This document shows positions 33,180 to 43,700 of a stretch of 64,000 nt of DNA, in pieces. Both the position numbers and the translations under genes were made by a program. The DNA comes from Stemphylium vesicarium (Eukaryota > Ascomycota > Dothideomycetes > Pleosporales > Pleosporaceae): contig QXCR01000013.1 of the NCBI GenBank assembly GCA_004380135.1, positions 124,001 through 188,000 on the forward strand. The letters are read 5' to 3'. Under the pieces are notes generated by a model. The model made no database searches. It saw only the letters and a list, made by a program, of their open reading frames with translations, and had not been told where the DNA came from. The stretch's first letter is position 1, and every line of letters starts with the position of its first letter.

Positions 33180-36100
33180 CTAAATCCCCAATCCAAGATA
33201 ATATTCCGTCAACGCATTAACCTTATCCCCAAACCCCGCATCTCCATCCTCCAACCACTCTCCATACGCCTCTCTCCCCCATCCCTTCAACCCAGGAATA
33301 TCCAACGCATCGCCCTGGTGCCCCGGCTGCTCCACACATTCAAACCCTAGCACACCAACCTCCCACCTCCCAGCGCAAGCGGCGCATTCCAGCATCGTGG
33401 TAGCAGGCGCAACACTTGTAACAGCGCCGCAGCGGAAACAAGCGAAAGCGCAGCGTTCGCACAGGATGGCAGCGGTAGGCTCTGTACTTGGGCGTGCAGG
33501 GCGCCCGCAGCTTTTATTTGAACACTGGGTCTTTCCGGGGATGATGCGCGAGGTGGCGCCGGATTTCCACTGCAGGCGCATCGAGTCGGGTATGCGGTCT
33601 AAGCTTCGGCCTGAGTCGCCGACGTCTTCAGCTGTGGTTTTGTTGAGGTTTTGCTTGCAAGCTTCAATGTCGCATTGAGGGCCGGGTGTTGTCGCGAGAC
33701 TGAGTTGGAAGTCTAGAGCTTGTTGACGGAGGAAGGGCGCGTCGATGCTTTGGTCGAAGGGGCCGGCGTAGGAGGGTCCTTGGAGTGCTTGGCGAATTGG
33801 CAGGCTGCCCATGGATGTGAGCTGCATTTGACCAGTCTGGAGGAGATGCTGGGCTTCGTGAATGCCTGATTCGGGGGTTGATCGCGAGATCTCGCCGGCT
33901 TCGGAATCTTGGGTTTCGTCTTGATTCTCGTCTTGGTAGGGAACATAGCGTAGCTTATCTGCGTCTTTGAGTGAGGTATCGTCTCTTCCAACCTCGAGCA
34001 TGTTGATTGAGCCGTTGACCTCACCGATGATGAGCTTGCTGTAATCCGCACTGAAAGCGCCAGACATGATGCCGGAGTCGGTGGTGATGAGATCTTTGAT
34101 GAAAGTGTTCTCCTCGGCTCTTGTGACATCCCATACTTTGACCACACCGTCGGACGAACCGGAGTATAGCCTTGTGGCATTTTCGCCCCAGGAAAGGAAG
34201 CGCACGCCGGTGTCAGTGATCTCATGCTTCACGCCTTCTTGCAGCGGCATCAATGACTGCCCATGCGAGAGGGTGCGCAGCGGACAATCAGGCCAACGAG
34301 CATCCCAGACATACGTTCGACCATCTGTGCAGCCAGCTGCTATGAGATACTCATCATGCGGGCACCAAACGACGTCATTTATATCCAGAGCTTTACACTC
34401 AAACTCTAACGGGCACGTGTACTTGCCAAGATCATTGATATCGTATAAACGGATTTCGGAGCGCGTCCCTCGATTGACATTTGCTCCAGCCACACATCCA
34501 ATCGCAAAAACGGGCATTCTTGAGCGGTTTGGATTGAATGTGACGTCGAAAACGTTCTTGTTCGTGCCATGGATGGTGAGTGGGCTTTCTGTCTGAATAT
34601 CCCAGAGACACAGGTCTCCCGTTGTGTCGAAACCGGTCTCTTTTATGTTCGCACCGAAGCCAGCAAGCAGTAGCCCGCCGTAAAGTGGCTCGAATTGTAA
34701 GGCGCTGGGAAGAATCTTGAGATCAGTTCGTGAAACAGCTTTTTGGGATTGGTAATTCGACTTTGAGAACTGTGATGGATCTTCCTCGTCAATCCTAAGG
34801 ACGCGAATCGCTTTTCGGTCGACACGTGCTGCAGTCGCTAGGATCCCATCTTGCGCGTGATTGACGGACAGTATGTCGATCTGATCCCTGACATTTAGCT
34901 TTGCGCCCATTGTTGGCTGCACAGATTCAGTCTCAGTATGCCAGATGCCGATGTGTCTGTCATATCCTGCTGAATACATGAATCTGCCACTCGGCGAGAA
35001 CGCCACGGAGCTGACTGTAGTGTAGAGTTTCGGATCTTGAGACGCAAACATGGCGTGACTTGAATTGGCACCAGATTCGGTCCTTTCGCGCATTCTGTAG
35101 TGCTCAGCGAGTTCATGTATCGTGCAGTTCATCGTATCACCAAAAAGGAGATTGTTCGGTCTGTTGTACTGCATAGAATCGGGATCATCTACAGCGACCG
35201 CCCCTGCCGCAAACCGCTCACTATCCGGAGCCCATGCTACCGTGTGTATGTCGCTCGAAGCCCCTGTCCAACAAGCCGACGGTCCAATCGTATCCATGAA
35301 CTTGTTTTTGATTTGGTAGGTAATCGGTTTCGAAGCCGCCTGCCACCCCCTCCTTGAGTGGAGGCCCAATTCGCGCTGCCGTAGAATCGATGTTGTCGAC
35401 AGTTTTTGTGTAGTGTTCAAGGAGACGTTAGGTCGGGCTGCCGCAAGCCTCTGTATCTGCGGAGCCTCTGCAACCTTTCCTTCCCGTGCGTCCTCGACAA
35501 AAGCCCTGATACTATTTCTATCCCGACCAGAAAGAAGTTTTCGCAGCCGTTCAACTAGTTGGACAATCTTGGCATCAGTAAAACCCCTCAGCAGTTCTCG
35601 CAGCTGTCTTCTCCTGGTGCTGTGTCTCGATCGTGAGGAGCCATTCACTGAAGCTATGGCTTTGATCACCGTCTCTGCCTCACTCGGGCTGAAGTCCACA
35701 TGAAGCAACAAACCTTGCCACTCGCGACTTGACGGCTGGTCCCACTCCGTATCAGGAGGGCTTCGCATTGAGGCCCGCTGTGATACACTCAAGTATGGGA
35801 CCATCTCTATTGAGTTATCGCGGTTTCTTTGAAACAGTTTGAGCCCTAGCCTGGCATCTTCGCCATCGAAGTCTACTTCTACCGGGTCGTTTTCCACGGC
35901 GATGGCTTTGCCAGGTGGCGGGAAATTCTCTTCTGGGGTCCCAGAACGCATGAGGACATCGTGGTCGTTAACATTCATAAGTCCATCCTCAGTGTAGTTT
36001 TCTGCCAGCACATCATCGAGACCGCCGCGCTGCTTCGGCCAGGCATAGTTGACACGTTGCGCCCGGCGTGACCGCTCTCGGGCAGGTGCGGAGTCGCCAC

Positions 36101-37622
36101 TTGAAGAGTAGTCGTACTCGGTCGTCTGCTGAATGGAAAGCGGTCTAGGAAGCGAGTGCTTTTGATGGTGTTGTGTGGTAGGGTCATTTCGGCTGTCAAC
36201 GGGGGGTCGGCCTCTTGGGCCTCTTGACGAAGTGGTCATGTCATGAACCTGAGACCAATCTACAGTCGCTTCGGCTGCAAAGCGCGGGGGCAAGATTAGG
36301 GTGGGTGGGTCTAGTGCCCGATTCCTCTTGTTGAGTACGGTAGAGTATCTGCTCTGAAGAGTGTGGTACTCGCGCCGTGCCATGTCCTTGTTGTATTCCC
36401 TAGTGATTTCCGTCCACTTGTACTGCTTCACCTCCTTTAAGAATATCAAGAAATGATCTTGTGCAGTGTCAAAGGGGTTGTTGGTCGTCTTTCTACGCTT
36501 CGGGGGTATCGCTAACGGTTGCGCATCTGGTACGACAGTGGTTGTAGTCATGGGTAGTTGAGCAGGCGTTGAATGGCTGCTGGCTCCAGCCCTATCTGGT
36601 ACTCGCCGTGAAACTGGCTCTTCTGACGTCGAGGTGTCGGACAAGACGCTATCCTTGTCCTCCTCCCGAGGCTCTTCCGCGGGGCCAGCGAAGTAATTTG
36701 GTCGCGTCACATCATCAGCCGCTGAGGGACGATCTTGTTGTGTTGGCGCTGGCTTGCCTGTAACACTCCTCCCCCTTCTATGCTCAGCACCGACCTGGTG
36801 CGCGGGTCCCAGCTGTTCAACCGGTGCCTGTGGTTTCTCTACTCCAGGATAGCCCTGTGGTGCCATTAGAGGGCCCTGCCAAGTTGTAGCTGGGTGACTA
36901 GAGCTGCTGGGTCGTCCGCGGCCAATGTGCAGCGTCCGCGGAGGGCTACCTGCACCAAGCCCGTCCAGCCCTGGTGTTGAATTACCGTCGTTTGTCTTTA
37001 AGGCTTGGTTGATGTTATGTACCGAAGGAGGCTTGCTGGTAGGGGTGGGTCTCGGAGGCGCCGCAGTGTCGGGGACAAGCACGCCAAAGGAAGAAGCAGG
37101 TGGCGTTGGTTGTGGGTGTGGTTGTAGGCGGAACTTGTACATGCTTGCCTGTTGCGCCGTTGGGACGGGCATCAGCGCACCTCCATGTCCTGGAAGGGAA
37201 TACGACTCTCTGTGATTCATCTTCACCCTCTTTGCCGCTCTGTCCACCTCGAATGCGTCATGCGCATACCCAGGCACATAGCCATCCCGCGCAGCGCCAT
37301 TGTGCCCCCTTCCCATCATAGCCACATTCGGCGGCTGTTGCTGCGGCGCAGTGAAAGCATATGGGAAGCCTGTATTCCCTGGTCCACTTCCAGGTGACGG
37401 CGGATATATATAGGGACTCGCGTATGTGTTTGCGTTTGGTTGCGGCACCGAAGCAGGGGGAAGCCGTCTCGAGCTAGGCGAAGAGACAGGTATATTGGCA
37501 GGTATCATAGAAGGGGCGGCGGGCGCTCCATTAGACTGCTGCCGGTAATTTGGCGGCTTTTCATCGTCGGCGTCGTCGCTTGTGAGGTCGACTATCGAGT
37601 GTCGCCAGTCGCTGTTGGACAT
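33180..37622 (-). CDS. large WD40-repeat protein with Cys-rich C-terminus
   Basis: An uninterrupted 1480-aa frame. Residues 1-370 are disordered and Pro/Ser-rich. About 380-430 form a SANT/Myb-like helical patch (HFLIFLKEVKQYKWTEITREY). About 790-1210 hold WD40 repeats, with WD or WH ends at HIGIWH, LCLWDI, TYVWDAR and VKVWDV. Near 1370-1425 several CxxC pairs (CSNKSC, CERC, CFRC, CAAC) suggest a zinc ribbon. The TYVWDAR near residue 1105 is a WDxR (DWD) motif, used by CUL4-DDB1 substrate receptors. Size and architecture recall fungal Rik1-associated-factor/DIM-9-type proteins of the heterochromatin CUL4 complex; that identity is inference. Confidence 0.85.
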   Translation of the reverse strand: MSNSDWRHSIVDLTSDDADDEKPPNYRQQSNGAPAAPSMIPANIPVSSPSSRRLPPASVPQPNANTYASPYIYPPSPGSGPGNTGFPYAFTAPQQQPPNVAMMGRGHNGAARDGYVPGYAHDAFEVDRAAKRVKMNHRESYSLPGHGGALMPVPTAQQASMYKFRLQPHPQPTPPASSFGVLVPDTAAPPRPTPTSKPPSVHNINQALKTNDGNSTPGLDGLGAGSPPRTLHIGRGRPSSSSHPATTWQGPLMAPQGYPGVEKPQAPVEQLGPAHQVGAEHRRGRSVTGKPAPTQQDRPSAADDVTRPNYFAGPAEEPREEDKDSVLSDTSTSEEPVSRRVPDRAGASSHSTPAQLPMTTTTVVPDAQPLAIPPKRRKTTNNPFDTAQDHFLIFLKEVKQYKWTEITREYNKDMARREYHTLQSRYSTVLNKRNRALDPPTLILPPRFAAEATVDWSQVHDMTTSSRGPRGRPPVDSRNDPTTQHHQKHSLPRPLSIQQTTEYDYSSSGDSAPARERSRRAQRVNYAWPKQRGGLDDVLAENYTEDGLMNVNDHDVLMRSGTPEENFPPPGKAIAVENDPVEVDFDGEDARLGLKLFQRNRDNSIEMVPYLSVSQRASMRSPPDTEWDQPSSREWQGLLLHVDFSPSEAETVIKAIASVNGSSRSRHSTRRRQLRELLRGFTDAKIVQLVERLRKLLSGRDRNSIRAFVEDAREGKVAEAPQIQRLAAARPNVSLNTTQKLSTTSILRQRELGLHSRRGWQAASKPITYQIKNKFMDTIGPSACWTGASSDIHTVAWAPDSERFAAGAVAVDDPDSMQYNRPNNLLFGDTMNCTIHELAEHYRMRERTESGANSSHAMFASQDPKLYTTVSSVAFSPSGRFMYSAGYDRHIGIWHTETESVQPTMGAKLNVRDQIDILSVNHAQDGILATAARVDRKAIRVLRIDEEDPSQFSKSNYQSQKAVSRTDLKILPSALQFEPLYGGLLLAGFGANIKETGFDTTGDLCLWDIQTESPLTIHGTNKNVFDVTFNPNRSRMPVFAIGCVAGANVNRGTRSEIRLYDINDLGKYTCPLEFECKALDINDVVWCPHDEYLIAAGCTDGRTYVWDARWPDCPLRTLSHGQSLMPLQEGVKHEITDTGVRFLSWGENATRLYSGSSDGVVKVWDVTRAEENTFIKDLITTDSGIMSGAFSADYSKLIIGEVNGSINMLEVGRDDTSLKDADKLRYVPYQDENQDETQDSEAGEISRSTPESGIHEAQHLLQTGQMQLTSMGSLPIRQALQGPSYAGPFDQSIDAPFLRQQALDFQLSLATTPGPQCDIEACKQNLNKTTAEDVGDSGRSLDRIPDSMRLQWKSGATSRIIPGKTQCSNKSCGRPARPSTEPTAAILCERCAFACFRCGAVTSVAPATTMLECAACAGRWEVGVLGFECVEQPGHQGDALDIPGLKGWGREAYGEWLEDGDAGFGDKVNALTEYYLGLGI

Positions 37623-38111
37623 GTTAGACAGTCTGCTTGTTGGAAAGTTGCGCGGGAATTTATCGGAACTCTTTGTGGGGTGTTTGTTTGGAGAGTGAGG
37701 AAATTACTGCGTGCAAATGGCCAGTGCACTTACCTCATCGCCATCGAACTCTGGGGCGAGCAAATCGTCCATGAGATTGAAAGTGAATGATTGTCCCTGG
37801 CCGGCGCGCGTTTGCGATCAACCGCGTACCGCGTTATCCCCGCATGCGCTAGCGGCCAAGTGGCTTTAGCGTCCCGTGGCGCACCCTCATGCTGGCCACT
37901 TACTCATCGGTAGTGAATACTGATATGCGCGTCACGACTACATGGTCTGTAATCAACCCAACCCGCTTCTGTATGCACGTTAAAGTGAGAAGAATCAGAA
38001 CTAAATCAAATTAGGTGTTGATGTTAATACATTCAACTAAACAGACAAGTCTGAAAGAACACAAAATGGTATCTACCCACCCACAGCCAAATCTAACCAA
38101 ATCCCTCCTAC
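37623..38111. other. spacer between WD40 and permease genes
   Basis: About 490 bp; upstream region of the WD40 gene and 3' flank of the permease. No gene seen. Confidence 0.5.
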
Positions 38112-39828
38112 TCAGTAAGCCTTACTATGACCACTACCATCATCCAGCGCCTTCTCTCCCATACCCTCAACATCTTGTCTACTATCCTGTACCGCCAGCC
38201 CCGCAACAACGCCCTCCTCACCCGGCTCCACATCGTTCGGCACGGGCGGGCCTGAAAACTCCTTGCGACCACGAATAAAATACCACGCCACGCTAATAGC
38301 CGCGAAACCCGCAAATACAACGCTCGCATAGTTCATGGTCTCTGCTTCGACTGGCAAGCTCACTGGCATGCAGAAGAGCACGACGGCAAGGCAGATCCAG
38401 GCAATCATGGCTACATTGATGGCGTAGCCGAAGCGGCCGAGCGAGAAGGAGGAGTGGCGGACTGCTCTTCGGCCGCGGATGACGGAAATCAAAATGGGCA
38501 TGCCGTAGGATGTGCTGAGGCAGATGGTAGCGACGCCGGTGAAGGAGTTGAAAGCAGCGGACGAGCCGAAGTAGATGAGGCCGAGGAGGCAGTCTACGGC
38601 AGTAGAAAGGACGAGCGCCATGAGAGGAATGTCGAATCGCTTGTCGACTCGCGCCCATAGACGAGAACCAGGAATGGCTCCATCGCGAGCAAAGGCGTAT
38701 GTACAGCGTGACGCGGCAGTCAAAGCTCCGGTGCCGGCGAAGAAGAGGATGCCCAGGATGAGGAAGAGAAGACCAAAGCCTCCGCCTGCACTGCCAGTGA
38801 CGGTTTTGAAGAGCAGACCGATGGGTTGACCGTTTGCGACGTCGAGGAGCATCTGCACATCGGGCAGAACGAAGAGAATGGGGATAAGGTAAATGACTCC
38901 GGTGACACCCGCGGCGGCGACCGAGAGCACGATGGCCTTGGGAACTTCGCGGGAGGGGTTGGAAACTTCTTCACACATGGCGGCGACCATGCCGTAACCC
39001 GTGAGTGTGTATGCTGCCTGTAGAAGACCGACGAAGAAAGCCCATCCTGATGGCCTGAGAAAAGTCAATCAGCATTACAATTTTGCATTCGGGGCGCAAA
39101 GCTACTTACCATCCACTTTGGCTGGCGTCGTAATGAGTGAAGACAAAGTCGGCATCTCTCTTGGTATCCGCCATGGTCAATAGCACAATCATGATGATAA
39201 CCACACTGCTAGCGGTCCAGTAAATGCAAATCTTGTTGATAAGATCCAAGTACTTTGCGCCAAAGATATTCACGCTCATGCAGATGAGCATAACCGCCCA
39301 GAACGCGAGCACCGTCTGCCACTCGTTTGGCACAAAGTCTTCGTTCCAGAGTGTAATGGCAGAGAGAATGAGCTGACCGCCGGAGAAGTTGATGGAGAGT
39401 GTGACAGTCCAGTTTCCGACCAAGGTCAACCAACCCGTTACCCACGATGCAATGGGCGCCCATTCGCGAGTCGACAGCATAGCAGACCAGTAGTATACAC
39501 CACCGGCAGTAGGGTAAACAGCGCAGATTTCGGCGAGGGAAGCGGCAATAGCGAGGGAGATGAGCGAGACGAGGATCCAGCCGTAGAGAATCGTCACAGA
39601 TTGGCCATCGGTGAGTGTAATGTAGAGTGTCGTACTGAGACCAAAGGGAACAGCCATGATAGCAAACGACATGCCGAGGACACTCAACATGGACAGATTT
39701 CGTGGGAGTTCGGACTGGTATCCCATCTTTGCGAGGGCAGCATCCGCGCCTGGGTCGTTGACCGATCGTCGACGAGCGCCATCTTCTCCCGCTCCGCTTT
39801 GGGCGATGGAGACACTTCTCTTCGTCAT
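38112..39828 (-). CDS. APC-superfamily amino acid/choline/GABA-type permease
   Basis: Two exons, 39828-39110 and 39054-38112, separated by a 55-nt intron (GTAAGT...CTCAG) that splits a Trp codon; 553 aa. About 12 transmembrane segments after a hydrophilic N-terminus. Typical features of the fungal amino acid/choline transporter branch are present: the MSFAIMAVPFGLSTTL first segment, GGVYYWSAML, the TGW-x5-GNW block, and EEVSNPSREVPKAI in the central cytoplasmic loop. It is a proton-coupled plasma-membrane importer of amino acids, GABA, choline or related amines by family knowledge; the substrate cannot be told. The tail is hydrophilic and acidic. Confidence 0.93.
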
Positions 39829-40721
39829 GGTAGCTCGCTCTTCTAACGTTCAGTGCCAACTCTTACTATGCGCTCGTGCGCTGGGATAGAGATGCGACGA
39901 CTGCCAAGGTCGGAAAGGGTGTTGGAAGAGAGAATGCAAAGGCAGGGAAGTAAGACATAAGCAGGACCGAAGGGACAAGATCCAGGATTAAGAGTACCGG
40001 GTCTTGTCGCGTGCAAAAAGGCGCTCTCGGTGTTCCCCGCAGCCTGAGAGTCAGGGAACGCCGGCGTCAAGCCTGCCCAATTCTAGATCGGGTCCTCTAG
40101 CTTGAGCGCTGCGGAGGGCTAAGAGGCTTGGGATGCGACGCTGCAATCGTTCGCTCCACAGGCACGGCGGGTCCTGGCGAGAATGCATAGGAAGGAACAT
40201 CAAGGCGCAGCACTCGACCGTGTCAAACCGTGTCAAGCATCCAAGATAAGACCTCGGCAGAAGCCAACCGGCGACAGGAGACGTAAAGATTGGCGTTTAC
40301 AATCAGGAAAGCCACGCGATTGTTCTGTCAAATCGGCCTGTCACCACATGCGTCATCTCCGTTTTCGGGTACACTTGCCCCATCTTTCGCGCTTATTGCT
40401 CCGCCATCCGATCCGACGGGGCTACTCCGTATCATTTGTGGAGGGAACAATACCGTCGCTATCAGCACCTCCACACTGTGTTTATAACTTGCACGACATG
40501 CGCTCGTGTCATGCTATCTTGGAAAAATCATGATAGGAAAAGGAATACTATTATACAATATCCCGGATCTTGGGATCTAGCTCCGACCTAATGCAGGCAC
40601 CGATGCATGCGTCACATCTCCCATCCCATGCCTTCGTCTATGTGGCCATAGCAGCCATTCTTCTAATCATGCACGGCTCATAATACCATAAAATCTCCGT
40701 TTGCTCCGTGTGCCATTATCT
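39829..40721. other. permease upstream region
   Basis: About 890 bp upstream of the permease start and downstream of the SEC16 stop. A short direct repeat ACCGTGTCAA occurs twice near 40210-40230. No gene seen. Confidence 0.45.
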
Positions 40722-43700
40722 CTATTTGGCCATGACATCGATGTATCGTCCGCCCTTCTTCTTCTTCGAAGCCGCTGGTCCCTTCCTCGCTTGGGGTGCA
40801 CCCAGCAAATCATCAATGCTGCTAGCATTGCTCATGCCCGTACCGGGCCGCGATGGCGGTCCTGAAGCAGCACCAAAGCTGGGCCGCGCTAATATGGGCG
40901 CTCTAGGCGCAGAGAGCCCCTCCTCGTCCGACTCCGGAATTCCCGGTGTAGACGCGCGAGACCCGGCAGCGTGCATAGGCGGCGGCAGGGATGAAGAGCG
41001 TGGGTTCGATGTGGGCGGACGCAATGAGCCCGCGCCAGGAGGTCCCATTGCCGACGGTGGTGTGGCTGCAGCACTGCCAGAAGTGCTTCGAGCTCCGCCA
41101 GGTGGACCAGCTCGCGGCGGCGGGGGTGTAGCAGCGGGCTTACCCGGATCTGTTGCGCCGCCCTTCTTGTTGACCCACTTTTTCAGATCAGTGTCGTAGT
41201 AGAAGCTGCTCTCTTCTCCCAGCTTGGCTTTGATGGGTCCAGGACCAGCACTCTGGTCTTTCTTAAACCATCCAGAGAGCCAGCCACCCTTCTTTGCAGC
41301 TGCCGCTTCTTTGTCGCGTTGGGCATCTGCCTCAGCTGCTTTACGGAAAGCTTCGTCTGCTTTTCGGTCTGCTTCCGACTTAGAGCCGGTACTGCCGCCG
41401 CTTATCTTCAGGGCTGAAGCACGAGCAGCGAGGTCGTCATCCTCATCATCGTCCATGAAGGATTTCTTCTTCTTGGGTTGCTGTTCTTCCTCCTTGTCGT
41501 CCTCATCGGGGTTGTAAGGCTGGTAAGAGGGAGCCTCGAACGTACTGGCTGGTTGGGCTGGTTCATCGAAGCTCGCTTGAGGCTGATATCCACCAAAAGC
41601 AGAAGATGAGGACTCTTCAACAGGTGGGGTAGGCATATAAGGACTGCCAAAAGACGGCTGAGCAGGAGTGTACTCTGGGCGAAGTGGGGAGTACGATTGA
41701 GCTTTGGCTAGTGTTCGTGCGCTTGGCGGACTCAATTGGTTCTGTGTGGGGCTGTACATGCCTGTCGTTGGGGTCATGGGCGTAAAAGTGTCAGATGCAG
41801 CCCGGATGCCGAAGCTGTCGTTTGACTCCATCGATGGTCGACCCTGGGGCTCGTAACGAGACCGTTGCTGCTCTGAAGATGATCTTGGTGCATATGCATT
41901 CGAGGGTGCATATCTTGAGTTAGCTGAGGGTGCTGGTTGCGCAGGTGTGCCATAGCCAGACATTGCGCCATACAGGTCTGTGTTTGACTGTGAAGACGTA
42001 AGGGCTTGGCCGCCACCAGTAATGTTAGCAAATGGCCCGGCTTCTGTTCCAGTTAGCTTGTTCGCCGCTGCATCCTCGTCGTCTCCGGCAATGAAGCTGT
42101 TAAACTTCGACAGAAGCGAACTTCCGACCTTGTCCATGCTAGGTTTCGAGATCCACGAAGAGGAACCATCGCTGGGAGACTGCGACAGACGCTTGCTCAA
42201 ATCATCCAAGCTAGCGATAAAGGCGGCGTTGTAGTAGGGTGAGATTTGTGTAGTCGCCTTCATAGCCGCCGCGATAGAGTCGCAGTAGGCCTGCGCGCTC
42301 GTCCTGTAGCCGTTTTCGGCTAGTTGGTATGCATGTGCAAGTTTGTAATTCTGCAGATGCGGCAGGACGTACGGAACGGCGGGTGATGACATTGACATCG
42401 CAAACTCAAAAACTTCGGTCAAAAGTATTGGTTCGAGATCGATGCCTGTTTCCAAGGGGTATTGCCGGTGGTCGGCGCCGATGAGTACGAGATCAGCTTG
42501 AACATCGTCGACGCCACTGATCTTTACGACCGAGCGGGCAAAGATGAAGCAAACATGGGCAGCTTCAACTCGGCCATATTGCGCAAGAAGCCTTCCGAGC
42601 GAAAGTAGTGCGGATGCATCACCATCACTACGGTTATTCAAGATCAATGCAACCGTCTCGCGCCACTTGTCCAGGCCTTGTAGCGCGTTCTGCGTAGCTC
42701 CAGCTCCGTCTGCGCTTACCATCTGGAAGCCGGCTCGAGCGGATGCCGGTACCAACTCATCGACGCAGTCCTCGTGGTTGCCCGCAAAAACCTCGTACAA
42801 CACAGCCAGTGCTTGGTTGTTGCGCCCAACGTTCTTGACCTCCTTGCGAACAAATTCCTGTACAACCTGTTTCCACATGTCCTTGCTGAGGGTGGAAGAT
42901 AATAGCATTGCATGTCCCCATAGCCGCTGATCGACAGCGTGCCAAACTGCCTTCTCGCGATCACCTTTGATAAGCATACTCTGCAAGTCTTCAAGGGTTC
43001 GTGGTTCGGAAGGTTCGGCTTGGACGGTTGCAGTATTCGACCTTGAGCGCCCAACCATGCCCGCTGCAGTAGAGTATGGACCATCTGCTTCTGTTGCCTC
43101 GTCTCCACCAGGTGATAGGATTTTCTTGACAGCGTCCTCTGCAGGTGTGCCCTCTAGTCGGCCGTCATGCTCAACGAGAGTATGCATGAGCTTCCATAAG
43201 AGGGTCCTATCCTCAAGGCGCTTGATATCGTCCTCACTCATAGAATGCTCAAGCCCCGGGTCTTTAAGTTGGGCGTCCAGCGACTCAATCTTGCGGCCTA
43301 GCCATGCTGACACATCCTTTTTCTTGCCTTTCGCTTTGAGCGGGCCAGGAAACTTGGAAATGTCTTCTGGTAGAGGGAAAACCTCTTTGATGCTTTGGAT
43401 ACGAACTTCACCAGGACTGCTCTTCATCATGGGCGCGGAACCCCCGCCGCCGTATCGCGGGATTTGCTTCGGGAAGCTCGTCACCACAGTGCCACCCAGG
43501 CCCCATGTGAAGACGGGATGTCCTTTCCACCTTTCGAGCGGATCCGCCGAACGTTCGTCTTCGGGGACGATAAAGTCATAGTTGACCGATGCCTGTCGAC
43601 GGTGGGGTATGACATTGACCGCAGTAGACGTAGATTGGGGCACGCCATAAGTCATGGCCTGTGGCATCATACCGTACATAGACCCTGTGTGTTCCGAGTT

